Positions 1 through 5,798 of a DNA stretch of 10,985 nucleotides are shown one piece after another. A program made the position numbers and the translations under genes. The notes beneath the pieces are model-generated. The model had not been told where the DNA came from, ran no database searches, and worked only from the letters and a program-made list of their open reading frames with translations. Position 1 is the first letter of the stretch. Every line of letters starts with the position of its first letter. The stretch comes from JBDKFK01 sp039798745. GTDB lineage: Bacteria > Patescibacteriota > Microgenomatia > UBA1406 > GWC2-37-13. The DNA lies in assembly GCA_039798745.1 (NCBI GenBank), contig JBDKFK010000040.1, positions 1 to 10,985 of the forward strand, in the 5' to 3' direction.

Positions 1-35
1 GAGGTGGCGGCGGCGGGGGAGGAGGGAGTTGGTAA
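1..35 (+). CDS. C-terminal end of an upstream gene, Gly-rich tail (partial)
   Basis: Reading from base 3 gives eight consecutive glycines, then Ser-Trp and a TAA stop at 33-35. The gene begins before the window. Poly-Gly tails ending in Ser-Trp are typical of TPM-domain (YgcG-like) membrane proteins, which makes that family the best guess, but no domain is visible here. The stop lies two bases before the ATG of the next gene, and the GGA GGA GGG glycine codons double as that gene's Shine-Dalgarno site. The other two frames are also open at the window edge (frame 1 to a TGA at 43-45; frame 2 runs on into the next gene), so the assignment is tentative. Confidence 0.45.
   Translation, partial: GGGGGGGGSW
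18..28 (+). promoter_or_regulatory. Shine-Dalgarno site of the small membrane protein
   Basis: A GGAGGAGGGAG-type purine run ends 9 bases before ATG 38 and lies inside the glycine codons of the preceding gene. It decides the start in favour of ATG 38. It is one of only two strong Shine-Dalgarno sequences seen in the window. Confidence 0.6.
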
Positions 36-37
36 TT

Positions 38-238
38 ATGGCTGAAAGATTCAGCGATAAAGCGGTCAATATATTGGAAACTGCCAATTACGTAACCATG
101 GGACTGGAAGGGGGACTCTTGGTATTTGCCCTTATTGCCTCCAATCCGGCTCTTGCAACAGTCGCGACAAGCGGCCTGATTCTGGATGGCACGGCTGCGG
201 TGATAATGAAGAGCTATAAGAACTCCCGAAAAGGTTAA
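38..238 (+). CDS. Small single-helix membrane protein, unknown function (66 aa)
   Basis: This is an unrecognised small protein. The charged N-terminus (MAERFSDKAVNILETA) is followed by a mostly hydrophobic, small-residue stretch from about residue 20 to 55 (GLLVFALIASNPALATVATS), then a basic tail (KSYKNSRKG). This fits one membrane helix, or two short ones, with a cytoplasmic basic end. ATG 38 is preferred over an in-frame TTG at 29 because a GGAGGAGGGAG purine run ends about 9 bases upstream of it. The gene follows the Gly-rich tail by two bases, so the two are probably one operon. Its TAA stop overlaps that of the opposing metallopeptidase through the shared TTAA at 235-238. No function is assigned. 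Confidence 0.6.
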   Translation: MAERFSDKAVNILETANYVTMGLEGGLLVFALIASNPALATVATSGLILDGTAAVIMKSYKNSRKG

Positions 239-633
239 CGGTCATACGTTGTGTGTACCATGCGTTGCTCCATAGCGCGGACAATTTTTTCCACTTCCCG
301 GTCATTAATGCTGTGGTGAGGGCCTCTATGCGAAAGTAAAGCGCCTGAAAATGTCTTTGGAATATGCATAAGTTCGTGTACCAGAGTTTTTATCTGATCA
401 CGTTTCGTGCGTTTGTCGTGATGCTTAGCATGGACTTCGATAATATAATGAGGTTCAATGCCGACAACTTCTTTGAAAAGTTTAGGCATACCCCAGATAC
501 GGGCATAGAAGCGCGATTTTGAGTCGAAGCTGCGAATACAGTGAATATTACGAGGTTTTATATGGCTGAAGCCCAATGCGTCTATGAGGTAGTCTATTTC
601 TTCCTTTATGTCAGGAGCTGATTCATATTTCAT
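235..633 (-). CDS. Putative zinc metallopeptidase (phage-metallopeptidase-like, HExxH)
   Basis: This 132-residue soluble protein carries the zincin motif HELMH near residue 87, followed by IPKTFSGALLSHRGPHH, which supplies further candidate zinc-binding histidines. The upstream half contains the pattern 'I.CIRS..SKSRFYARIWGMPK..' and 'EPHYIIEVHA'. As I remember it, this block order matches the Pfam family called putative phage metallopeptidase, common in archaea and candidate-phyla bacteria. It has no signal peptide, so it probably acts in the cytoplasm; the substrate is unknown. The start at 633 is supported by an extended -10 box (TGCTACAAT) ending 8 bases upstream, which implies a leaderless mRNA. 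Length is about full for the family. Catalytic residues look intact. Confidence 0.82.
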   Translation of the reverse strand: MKYESAPDIKEEIDYLIDALGFSHIKPRNIHCIRSFDSKSRFYARIWGMPKLFKEVVGIEPHYIIEVHAKHHDKRTKRDQIKTLVHELMHIPKTFSGALLSHRGPHHSINDREVEKIVRAMEQRMVHTTYDR

Positions 634-641
634 AGACTATA

Positions 642-650
642 ATTGTAGCA
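642..650 (-). promoter_or_regulatory. Extended -10 promoter of the metallopeptidase gene
   Basis: On the minus strand this reads TGCTACAAT. Eight bases separate it from the ATG at 633, so transcription should start at or within a base or two of the start codon. A weak -35-like TTTACC lies 18 bases further upstream. Confidence 0.6.
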
Positions 651-687
651 GAGGAGTGGGGATATGGTAAATGGAAGCTGAAGTCTA

Positions 688-731
688 TGGTATAATGTAC
701 CGTTGCAATTGAACAAAGCACAAAGTATAGT
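688..731 (+). promoter_or_regulatory. Promoter region of the 758 gene (two candidate -10 boxes)
   Basis: An extended -10 TGGTATAAT lies at 688-696. A second promoter reads TTGCAA (703-708), a 17-base spacer, then TATAGT (726-731), and would start transcription about 20 bases before ATG 758. The first would give a leader of about 55 bases and places a TTG at 703, opening a 15-codon frame that stops at 748-750. No clear Shine-Dalgarno precedes ATG 758. It is divergent from the metallopeptidase promoter. Confidence 0.55.
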
Positions 732-757
732 AAATTTAAAGCTAATTTGACAGAAAA

Positions 758-1588
758 ATGGCCCAGTCGATAACCATACCACATAATCTTGTGAACGCAG
801 TCAACCGGTACTACCGAGAACATGTAGCGCCGCTAAAGGACGAAAAAGCAAGAGAATGGGAACTTGTACTCCTTAATAAAGGGCTCGATATCTTCCTCAA
901 GTTTCTGACACAGGATTTTAAAGACCGTTTTTACGCACAACTGGAAAAAGAAATAGTTGCGTATAAAGATAGCTTTAAGGCATTTGAAAAGAACTACGAT
1001 GATCCCGAAAAAATGCAGTCAGAGGTGGCGGCATTCAGTGATAGAATGGCTTCTCAGGACAGTCTGAAAATATTTATAGGTAAAGATGCCTATCTCCTCT
1101 ACAAAGACTATGCTTCAAAATATAAGCATAAACAGGACTATGTGTTTTTACCGTATTCACGAAAGTATTTGTTTGATATCTCCAATGGCAACGGCTATTT
1201 TCAGATTGTAAATATTATTTACGACGGCGCGATGAAGACAGACAATATCGACGATTTCATCGTATATTTCAAAAAAAAATTCCGTGAGGATGAGCAGCTG
1301 TATCTTAATGTTAAGCTGAGAACGCTCAAGATGCTTCTGAAACGGAGAATCTACCGAAGACTGCAGGAATATAAAAGTATCTGCATAATAGATTCTGGTA
1401 CGCAGGGCGGACTCATTTTTCCTTTTATGACCGTGCTTGACGACGAAGGATGCAATGACACATTTATGCTTTTTTCCTGTTTTAACTGGATATATCCGCT
1501 TCTCAAGAAGTTTGTTTTCTCAAAAGACCTTTTCATGTTTCACCGCATAGAACACGCTGGTGCCAAACTCTATGCAAAAACAAAATAA
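758..1588 (+). CDS. Uncharacterised 276-aa protein, possibly phosphoribosyltransferase-like C-terminal half
   Basis: I do not recognise the family. The N-terminal 120 residues are helical and charged, with no signal peptide or membrane segment. Around residues 208-222 the stretch ICIIDSGTQGGLIFPFM has a hydrophobic strand, an acidic residue and a loop of small residues followed by a helix. That arrangement is reminiscent of the PRPP-binding loop of phosphoribosyltransferases or of other Rossmann-like nucleotide-binding folds. This is a resemblance only; the usual double acidic pair of a PRPP loop is not present. The 3' end overlaps the downstream ADP-ribosylglycohydrolase-like gene by 17-29 bases, so the two are translationally linked and probably work together. 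The start codon is the only reasonable one near the promoter. Confidence 0.75.
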   Translation: MAQSITIPHNLVNAVNRYYREHVAPLKDEKAREWELVLLNKGLDIFLKFLTQDFKDRFYAQLEKEIVAYKDSFKAFEKNYDDPEKMQSEVAAFSDRMASQDSLKIFIGKDAYLLYKDYASKYKHKQDYVFLPYSRKYLFDISNGNGYFQIVNIIYDGAMKTDNIDDFIVYFKKKFREDEQLYLNVKLRTLKMLLKRRIYRRLQEYKSICIIDSGTQGGLIFPFMTVLDDEGCNDTFMLFSCFNWIYPLLKKFVFSKDLFMFHRIEHAGAKLYAKTK

Positions 1589-2573
1589 ACAGATACAAAA
1601 CGCTGTTAAGGGGAGTCTCATAGGTCTTATGATCGGAGACGCTCTTGGCATGCCCGCGGCCGGCATTAAGGAAGAAGAATATATGCGTACCTATGGGCCA
1701 ATCACTTCATATGGAAGTAATCCAATACATCCATTTTTCTTTTATCTTAAAGCGGGGCAGTGGGGTTCTAATGTACGGCTTATGCTTACAGCACTTGAAA
1801 GCTGGGAGGCGAGTAAAGGATATAATGAAGCGGATCTTCGTACACGACTTACCGAAGTAGCCAGAAAAAGCAAAGAGGATTTTATCTATGCCCGATGGCT
1901 CGGAGAAACAATAAATAAGGCACTCCTCACGGGTTCACCTGCGAACAGTTACTCGTGTACATGTATGTACCGTTCGATACCGTTGGCACTGCTTGCCGAT
2001 ACGCGGGAGAAGGCTTTGGAATATTCAGCATCCCAGACAAAGATAACGCATATATCGGATACCTCACTCGCAGCTTCGCATTTCCTTGCGTATATACTGT
2101 ATACCCTTGTACATACCGATAAAGATATGCTTATGGTCATCAAGGATGCCCTGGAAGATATTAAAAGAACATATAGTGCGGATATCCTCGTGCGCAATAT
2201 AGAACGGGCCTTATCTGGCGAAATAAAGACCATAGAGAAAGCGCGGGAAGTGTTTGGTACCGGATCTCCGGCGATAGAAGCGCTTCCTCTGAGTGTATAT
2301 ATAATTGTTACCTATGGCCGCAACTTTGCCGAGGCAGTACTGGCGGGCGCAAACTCAATGAGACGCGACACACCAGAGGAGACGCAACGCATGGCAGGAC
2401 TGTCATATGTAATGGAGTTATTACAGTGTAGTGGTGGAGCGACCGATGTAACGGCTGCGATAGTAGGGTGTATTCTGGGATCCAGACTGGGTATGGAAGC
2501 TATGCCACAGGAGTTTATTACTGACCTTGAAGGCAGAAAGTCTGTCGAGGAATCGGTCGAACGATTAGTCTAA
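1572..2573 (+). CDS. ADP-ribosylglycohydrolase-fold protein, probable pseudoenzyme
   Basis: The 333-residue protein spans the whole DraG/ARH fold. It has an N-terminal 'GSLIGLMIGDALGMP' block, a middle 'MYRSIPLALL' block, a 'THISDTSLAASHFLAY' block and a C-terminal 'SGGATDVTAAIVGCILGSRLG' block. Active family members bind two Mg ions through TDDT after the first block and through GGDxDT near the end. Here the first reads AGQWGSNVRLM (T, D, D, T become G, S, N, V). The second reads GGATDV, keeping only one Asp. Hydrolysis of ADP-ribose linkages is therefore unlikely; ligand binding or a scaffold role is possible. The frame is intact, so it is not a decayed gene. ATG 1572 is chosen; a GTG at 1560 would add four residues. 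It converges on the next gene with a 9-base overlap. Confidence 0.85.
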   Translation: MQKQNKQIQNAVKGSLIGLMIGDALGMPAAGIKEEEYMRTYGPITSYGSNPIHPFFFYLKAGQWGSNVRLMLTALESWEASKGYNEADLRTRLTEVARKSKEDFIYARWLGETINKALLTGSPANSYSCTCMYRSIPLALLADTREKALEYSASQTKITHISDTSLAASHFLAYILYTLVHTDKDMLMVIKDALEDIKRTYSADILVRNIERALSGEIKTIEKAREVFGTGSPAIEALPLSVYIIVTYGRNFAEAVLAGANSMRRDTPEETQRMAGLSYVMELLQCSGGATDVTAAIVGCILGSRLGMEAMPQEFITDLEGRKSVEESVERLV

Positions 2574-3155
2574 ATCTTCGGTTTTTACCTTCGTTTTACG
2601 CATGTGATCTACGATCAGGTTTCTGATAAGAGTAGATTTGGTGATCTTGAGCTTTTTTGATGCCTTATCTATATAGGTAAGCAGATCAGGGCTGATAAAG
2701 AAGTTGAAGCGTTTATCCATTTTGTGTTTGGACTCTTCGATGGCCTTCTGAATAACTTCTTTGAGATTTGTTTCGTTGTATCGTGCCAGAATAAGTCTAT
2801 CGTCTTCGATGCCGGTAAGGAACTGAGGCACATTATCTTCGTAGTAAAGAACCAGTGTGGGTTTGCCGTTATCGAGAGAATGCTGGACCATGTATCCTAT
2901 GGAAAGACTCGGTAGGGAACACTCAAATACGTTGATATCGGCTTCTTTGGTAGCCTTAATATTTTTGTCGTACAGTTTTTTGTAGGCATCTATACCTTCG
3001 CCGGAGAGTTTATCATAAAAAGCGTCTGTAGACATCTTCATCAAAATATCGTCGACGTGCTGATAGCCGAGCTCGCTGAGCATTTCGTAAATCATGCGAT
3101 AATACTTGTCAAAAAACTTCTTCCCTCTTTGTGAAGCCGTAAAAAAGACTTTCAT
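2565..3155 (-). CDS. DNPH1/Rcl-like nucleoside-deoxyribosyltransferase fold fused to RHH domain, copy B
   Basis: Residues 1 to about 140 match the 2'-deoxynucleoside 5'-phosphate N-hydrolase (DNPH1/Rcl) and nucleoside deoxyribosyltransferase fold. The N-terminal phosphate loop is MKVFFTASQRG, 'EADINVFECS' keeps the core Asp, and 'SLSIGYMVQHSLDNGKP' aligns with the family's 'SLGVGYELGRA' segment. The catalytic Glu is Met here and the N-terminal Tyr is Phe, so catalysis is doubtful. Residues 147-190 (RFNFFISPDLLTYID, then TKSTLIRNLIVDHM) form a ribbon-helix-helix DNA-binding domain of the CopG/MetJ type. The likely role is a nucleotide-responsive DNA-binding protein. It starts four bases after the stop of its paralogue upstream, so it is the second gene of a two-gene operon. 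Confidence 0.8.
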   Translation of the reverse strand: MKVFFTASQRGKKFFDKYYRMIYEMLSELGYQHVDDILMKMSTDAFYDKLSGEGIDAYKKLYDKNIKATKEADINVFECSLPSLSIGYMVQHSLDNGKPTLVLYYEDNVPQFLTGIEDDRLILARYNETNLKEVIQKAIEESKHKMDKRFNFFISPDLLTYIDKASKKLKITKSTLIRNLIVDHMRKTKVKTEDLD

Positions 3156-3159
3156 AGGT

Positions 3160-3732
3160 TTAAAGTTTAAACTTTTTCCGGTGATCCAGAATCAAATTTC
3201 TAATGAATGTTGACTTGGTGACACCGTCTTTTCGACTTGTATTCTCAAGATATGAAAGGAGTTTGGGGCTGATAAAGAAGTTGAAGCGTTTGTCTCTCAT
3301 ATTCTGACCCTCGCCGAGAACTCCGGTAACTACAGCCTCGAGGTTGTCGTCATCGTAGTTTTTGACAATGAGTTTGTCATCCTCAACGCCGGTAAGAAAG
3401 TCAGGGGCGTTGTCTTTGTAATAAAGCACAATGGTCGGTTTATTGAATTCAAGAGCTTTCTGAATCATGAAGCCTATGGCAAGGCTATGTGTCGAGGTTT
3501 CAAACATGCAGATATCTGCTTCCTGGAGCTCCTGAATCTTTTTTTTGTACATGGCAACATTGGCGTCGCGGCTGCCTTCTTGTATATCTGTGTAGATTTT
3601 GTTGTTGGAAGGGTGTATGAGATCTTCGGCGTTGGTTTCGTATCCTAATTTTTTTATGACATCAACGGTTCGTTTATACTGAGGTTCGAAATATTTTTTC
3701 CCCCGAAGAGAGGCAGTAAATATAACTTTCAT
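3160..3732 (-). CDS. DNPH1/Rcl-like nucleoside-deoxyribosyltransferase fold fused to RHH domain, copy A
   Basis: This is the first gene of the paralogous pair, 190 residues. The N-terminus (MKVIFTASLRG) matches the phosphate-binding start of DNPH1/Rcl proteins. 'EADICMFETSTHSLAIGFMIQKAL' keeps the core Asp but has Met where the catalytic Glu is expected, exactly as in copy B, and Ile replaces the N-terminal Tyr. Residues 146-190 (RFNFFISPKLLSYLE, then TKSTFIRNLILDHRKK) form a ribbon-helix-helix domain. By eye the two copies are about half identical, with the DNA-binding tail most alike. The start is fixed by an extended -10 box ending 9 bases upstream. A perfect palindrome beside the -35 is a candidate operator, so self-regulation is plausible. 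An active nucleotide hydrolase cannot be excluded. Confidence 0.8.
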   Translation of the reverse strand: MKVIFTASLRGKKYFEPQYKRTVDVIKKLGYETNAEDLIHPSNNKIYTDIQEGSRDANVAMYKKKIQELQEADICMFETSTHSLAIGFMIQKALEFNKPTIVLYYKDNAPDFLTGVEDDKLIVKNYDDDNLEAVVTGVLGEGQNMRDKRFNFFISPKLLSYLENTSRKDGVTKSTFIRNLILDHRKKFKL

Positions 3733-3741
3733 AGTTAATCT

Positions 3742-3768
3742 ATTATATCACATCCTCAATTTTATCAA
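3742..3768 (-). promoter_or_regulatory. Promoter of the DNPH1-like/RHH pair
   Basis: On the minus strand, TTGATA (3768-3763) and a 15-base spacer precede TATAAT (3747-3742), which is preceded by TGA to give an extended -10. Only 9 bases separate the -10 from ATG 3732, predicting a leaderless or nearly leaderless transcript. Confidence 0.65.
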
Positions 3769-3778
3769 GCGATATCGC
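3769..3778. promoter_or_regulatory. Perfect 10-bp palindrome GCGATATCGC, candidate operator
   Basis: This self-complementary site directly abuts the -35 hexamer of the DNPH1-like/RHH promoter. Ribbon-helix-helix proteins typically bind short palindromes, often in their own promoters, so it is the best candidate binding site. The function is inferred from position and symmetry only. Confidence 0.4.
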
Positions 3779-3878
3779 AAAATATCCAAAAAGTCGTAGG
3801 ATTTTGGGAAAATAGTTCTATATTTTTAATGTAACTTATTAGATTGTCATATTTTGTGTGATGTAAGTGGATAATGGT

Positions 3879-3989
3879 ATGAGCATAGCACAGAGAGTTG
3901 CACATATACATGACACTATTGTCAGCAATCTTGCTGGTATATTTATGGACTTGGAGGAGCTGAGCTCATCGTTGAGTATGATACAATAG
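3879..3989 (+). CDS. Possible 36-aa small protein ahead of the DinB pair
   Basis: An ATG at 3879 opens a 36-codon frame (MSIAQRVAHIHDTIVSNLAG, then IFMDLEELSSSLSMIQ) ending in TAG at 3987-3989, four bases before the DinB-fold ATG. The spacing of hydrophobic residues would suit one amphipathic helix. There is no clear Shine-Dalgarno; GATAAT ends three bases before the ATG. The frame includes two palindromes and the -10 box of the next gene, so it may be chance. The rest of the 261-base gap 3733-3993 holds only the promoter, the palindromes and AT-rich sequence. Confidence 0.2.
   Translation: MSIAQRVAHIHDTIVSNLAGIFMDLEELSSSLSMIQ
3979..3987 (+). promoter_or_regulatory. Extended -10 promoter of the DinB-fold gene pair
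   Basis: TGATACAAT ends 6 bases before ATG 3994, giving a predicted leaderless start. The palindrome GAGCTGAGCTC at 3957-3967 covers the expected -35 position. Confidence 0.6.
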
Positions 3990-3993
3990 TTTT

Positions 3994-4488
3994 ATGAACT
4001 CTGATATTCTTTCCTTCCAGAAAAGCGCTGATGATTTTGTGGGTGCGTTTAGGGCAATACCTGCTCAAGCTCTTGCATATAAACCACAGGGTGACGACTA
4101 TACAGTGGGAGGATTGATTGTACATGTGCTTGATGTAATGAAAAAATATGGGAGCGTTCTTGATAGTATTGTAAACTCTTCAAAGAAAGAGCCAGTACGA
4201 AGCGACCATAGTATTTCAAAACAGGAAGAACAGTGGATTAAAGAGGGAATAGGTGAAGAGGAAAGAGTAACCTTTCTTAAGGAAGTAGAATCGTTACAGA
4301 AGAGTCTTATGGAAAGACTAGGGGATCTATCAGAGGAACAATATGGAACAAAAACTCCCGTTATCTATGAGAACGCAGATGAGCCGTATCCTACGAGTCC
4401 TGCAGATTTACTGGGATGGTTGAAAGACCATTATATTGAACATGTTGTTCAGATAGAGAAGATTGTGAAAGAGTGGAAAAAAACATGA
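3994..4488 (+). CDS. DinB-superfamily four-helix metalloprotein, first of a coupled pair
   Basis: At 164 residues this is normal size for DinB/YfiT-like proteins. His residues at the expected helix positions are visible: LIVHVLDV near residue 44 and DHYIEHVVQI near residue 150, giving the three-His metal site (H, H...H). DinB-fold proteins act as metal-dependent transferases, often with bacillithiol, mycothiol or glutathione, but most members have no known substrate. There is no signal peptide. The ATG follows an extended -10 box by 6 bases (leaderless). The stop overlaps the start of the second DinB-fold gene as ATGA, so the two are translationally coupled and could form a heterodimer. The exact reaction is unknown. 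Confidence 0.78.
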   Translation: MNSDILSFQKSADDFVGAFRAIPAQALAYKPQGDDYTVGGLIVHVLDVMKKYGSVLDSIVNSSKKEPVRSDHSISKQEEQWIKEGIGEEERVTFLKEVESLQKSLMERLGDLSEEQYGTKTPVIYENADEPYPTSPADLLGWLKDHYIEHVVQIEKIVKEWKKT

Positions 4489-4994
4489 ATTTTTCAACAG
4501 TGACAAATCAAGAAGCAATGAAGTTTTTATCGCAGTTCTTTGGTGATAGGGCAATTAATAAAGAATTCTATCAAAGGGTACCCAAAGATATGTTTGATTT
4601 TAGAATGGTTGATACTCCAAGGAGAAAGTCTGACAGCCCCAGAGAAAGCATTGCACACCAGATTATTACACAAAGAACTTACATGAACGCTATCAAAACG
4701 GGTATCTTGAAATTTGGTGAGAAATATCCTGGTCTGACTGAACCAGCGAAGCTATCAAAAGAAGAATTACTACAACAGTTGGATGAAGCAGAAAAAGAGT
4801 TAGTATCACTCCTTTCTGATCCCCATATTGAAGAGAAGAAAGCTAAGGTTCCGTGGACTTCTGAACCCGTTCCGGTTCTTTCAATGATTTGGGCATTAGA
4901 TTCACATGAAATCTTACATACAGGCTGGAACTTGGCAGTTATGGATCACTTAGGTATTGAAAGATTTCCAAAGTTGAAAGAAATGTGGGGGTGA
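4485..4994 (+). CDS. DinB-superfamily protein, second of the coupled pair
   Basis: This 169-residue protein shows the DinB-like pattern 'SIAHQIITQRTYMNAIKTG' around residues 55-75, with a first His. 'WALDSHEILHTGWNLAVMDHLG' near residues 138-159 has two His spaced as H...H on the last helix and an Asn/Asp-rich end typical of the family. ATG 4485 is chosen over an in-frame GTG at 4473 because it forms a 4-base ATGA overlap with the preceding gene's stop, the standard coupling arrangement. By eye it is only distantly similar to its partner. It ends four bases before the stop of the opposing reductase gene. Confidence 0.76.
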   Translation: MNFSTVTNQEAMKFLSQFFGDRAINKEFYQRVPKDMFDFRMVDTPRRKSDSPRESIAHQIITQRTYMNAIKTGILKFGEKYPGLTEPAKLSKEELLQQLDEAEKELVSLLSDPHIEEKKAKVPWTSEPVPVLSMIWALDSHEILHTGWNLAVMDHLGIERFPKLKEMWG

Positions 4995-4998
4995 AACC

Positions 4999-5715
4999 CT
5001 ATTGGGTAACTGCTGTGTCGTTCATTACTTCATACTGGACATGGAGATAGGAGTTGTCCAACACCTCACACTTAATAAGTTTGAGTGCTTTGATTTTTTT
5101 CAGATCGTCTTGAGTTTGTAGTGAGTCGCCACCGATTAAGGATTGTGTATCTTTTCCGCCTATCAAACATGGGGCAACTACAATAGAGATTCTATCAATT
5201 AAGCCATGTCTCAAAAATTGAGCATTTAGTGTTCCACCTGTTTGAATTGTTATTTTTTCAATACCAAAATCTTCTTTAAACCTGCGAAATACATCAATAA
5301 AGTCAATCTTGTCTTCATAGAACAGAATATGCATGGTTGGATAGGCATCCTTCAAGGCAAATGCTGGATGATCTTTATTTGTGGTAATGAGATAGAAACT
5401 ATCCGACCTTTTTGCAAAGTATTCTGTTCCTTGTTTATCAAGATGTGGCTTGTTATCAACTACTACAAAGCTAACATCATCTCTATCTTTTTCCCACGTT
5501 CTATGATTTACTCCCACTTTTGCCTGAACTTTGCCAGAGTTAAAAGATACTCTGTCTGTATATTTTTCCAAGTCATAATACTGGTGCAGGCCTTCCTTTA
5601 TTCCTACAATTCGCGGAAAGTCTTTATCAACGTCAAGCTCATCAACATTGCCTGTTGAGATTTTTCCATCAAGTGAAGAAAGCATGAAGAGTGTAGTGAG
5701 GGGTTTATTGTTCAT
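4999..5715 (-). CDS. RibD C-terminal / DHFR-like reductase
   Basis: This is a stand-alone RibD-C domain protein of 238 residues. The N-terminus 'TTLFMLSSLDGKIS' matches the family's 'SLDGkia' block, which in RibD lies at the NADPH/substrate site. 'ITIQTGGTLNAQFLRHGLID' and 'VVAPCLIGGKDTQSLIGG' match its 'GG..L...ll..gLvDe' and 'P...GgG' blocks. RibD-C reduces the ribosylamino-pyrimidine of riboflavin synthesis; stand-alone relatives also reduce dihydrofolate or other pterins, so the substrate here is open. ATG 5715 is preferred: TGTTATAAT ends 7 bases upstream of it and the conserved fold starts there. A GTG at 5802 would add 29 residues encoded by the terminator-like and promoter sequence. 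Confidence 0.82.
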   Translation of the reverse strand: MNNKPLTTLFMLSSLDGKISTGNVDELDVDKDFPRIVGIKEGLHQYYDLEKYTDRVSFNSGKVQAKVGVNHRTWEKDRDDVSFVVVDNKPHLDKQGTEYFAKRSDSFYLITTNKDHPAFALKDAYPTMHILFYEDKIDFIDVFRRFKEDFGIEKITIQTGGTLNAQFLRHGLIDRISIVVAPCLIGGKDTQSLIGGDSLQTQDDLKKIKALKLIKCEVLDNSYLHVQYEVMNDTAVTQ

Positions 5716-5722
5716 TGTGTTT

Positions 5723-5731
5723 ATTATAACA
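5723..5731 (-). promoter_or_regulatory. Extended -10 promoter of the reductase gene
   Basis: On the minus strand this reads TGTTATAAT and ends 7 bases before ATG 5715. It decides the start of the reductase and predicts a leaderless transcript. It follows directly on the T-rich tail of the upstream hairpin. Confidence 0.65.
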
Positions 5732-5790
5732 AAACAGAAAAAGGGCGACGCGAGGGTGGCCAGAGTATGGCCTCCTTCGCTGAAGCTTTC
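5732..5790 (-). terminator. Possible terminator of the GIY-YIG/methyltransferase unit
   Basis: On the minus strand, GCGAAGG and GCCA pair with TGGC and CCCTCGC around the loop TACTC, with one mismatch and a small internal loop. CCCTTTTTCTGTTTT follows a few bases later. The stem-to-T spacing is longer than ideal. It lies just past the stop at 5799. Confidence 0.4.
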
Positions 5791-5798
5791 GTGATGAC

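Noticed and set aside
703..750. 15-codon leaderless frame from TTG 703 before the 758 gene
   Set aside because: TTG is a poor leaderless start, and the TTG is better explained as the -35 hexamer TTGCAA of the second promoter.
1572..2573. Pseudogene call for the ARH-like gene
   Set aside because: The frame is uninterrupted over the full fold, and changes are concentrated in the metal site rather than spread at random.
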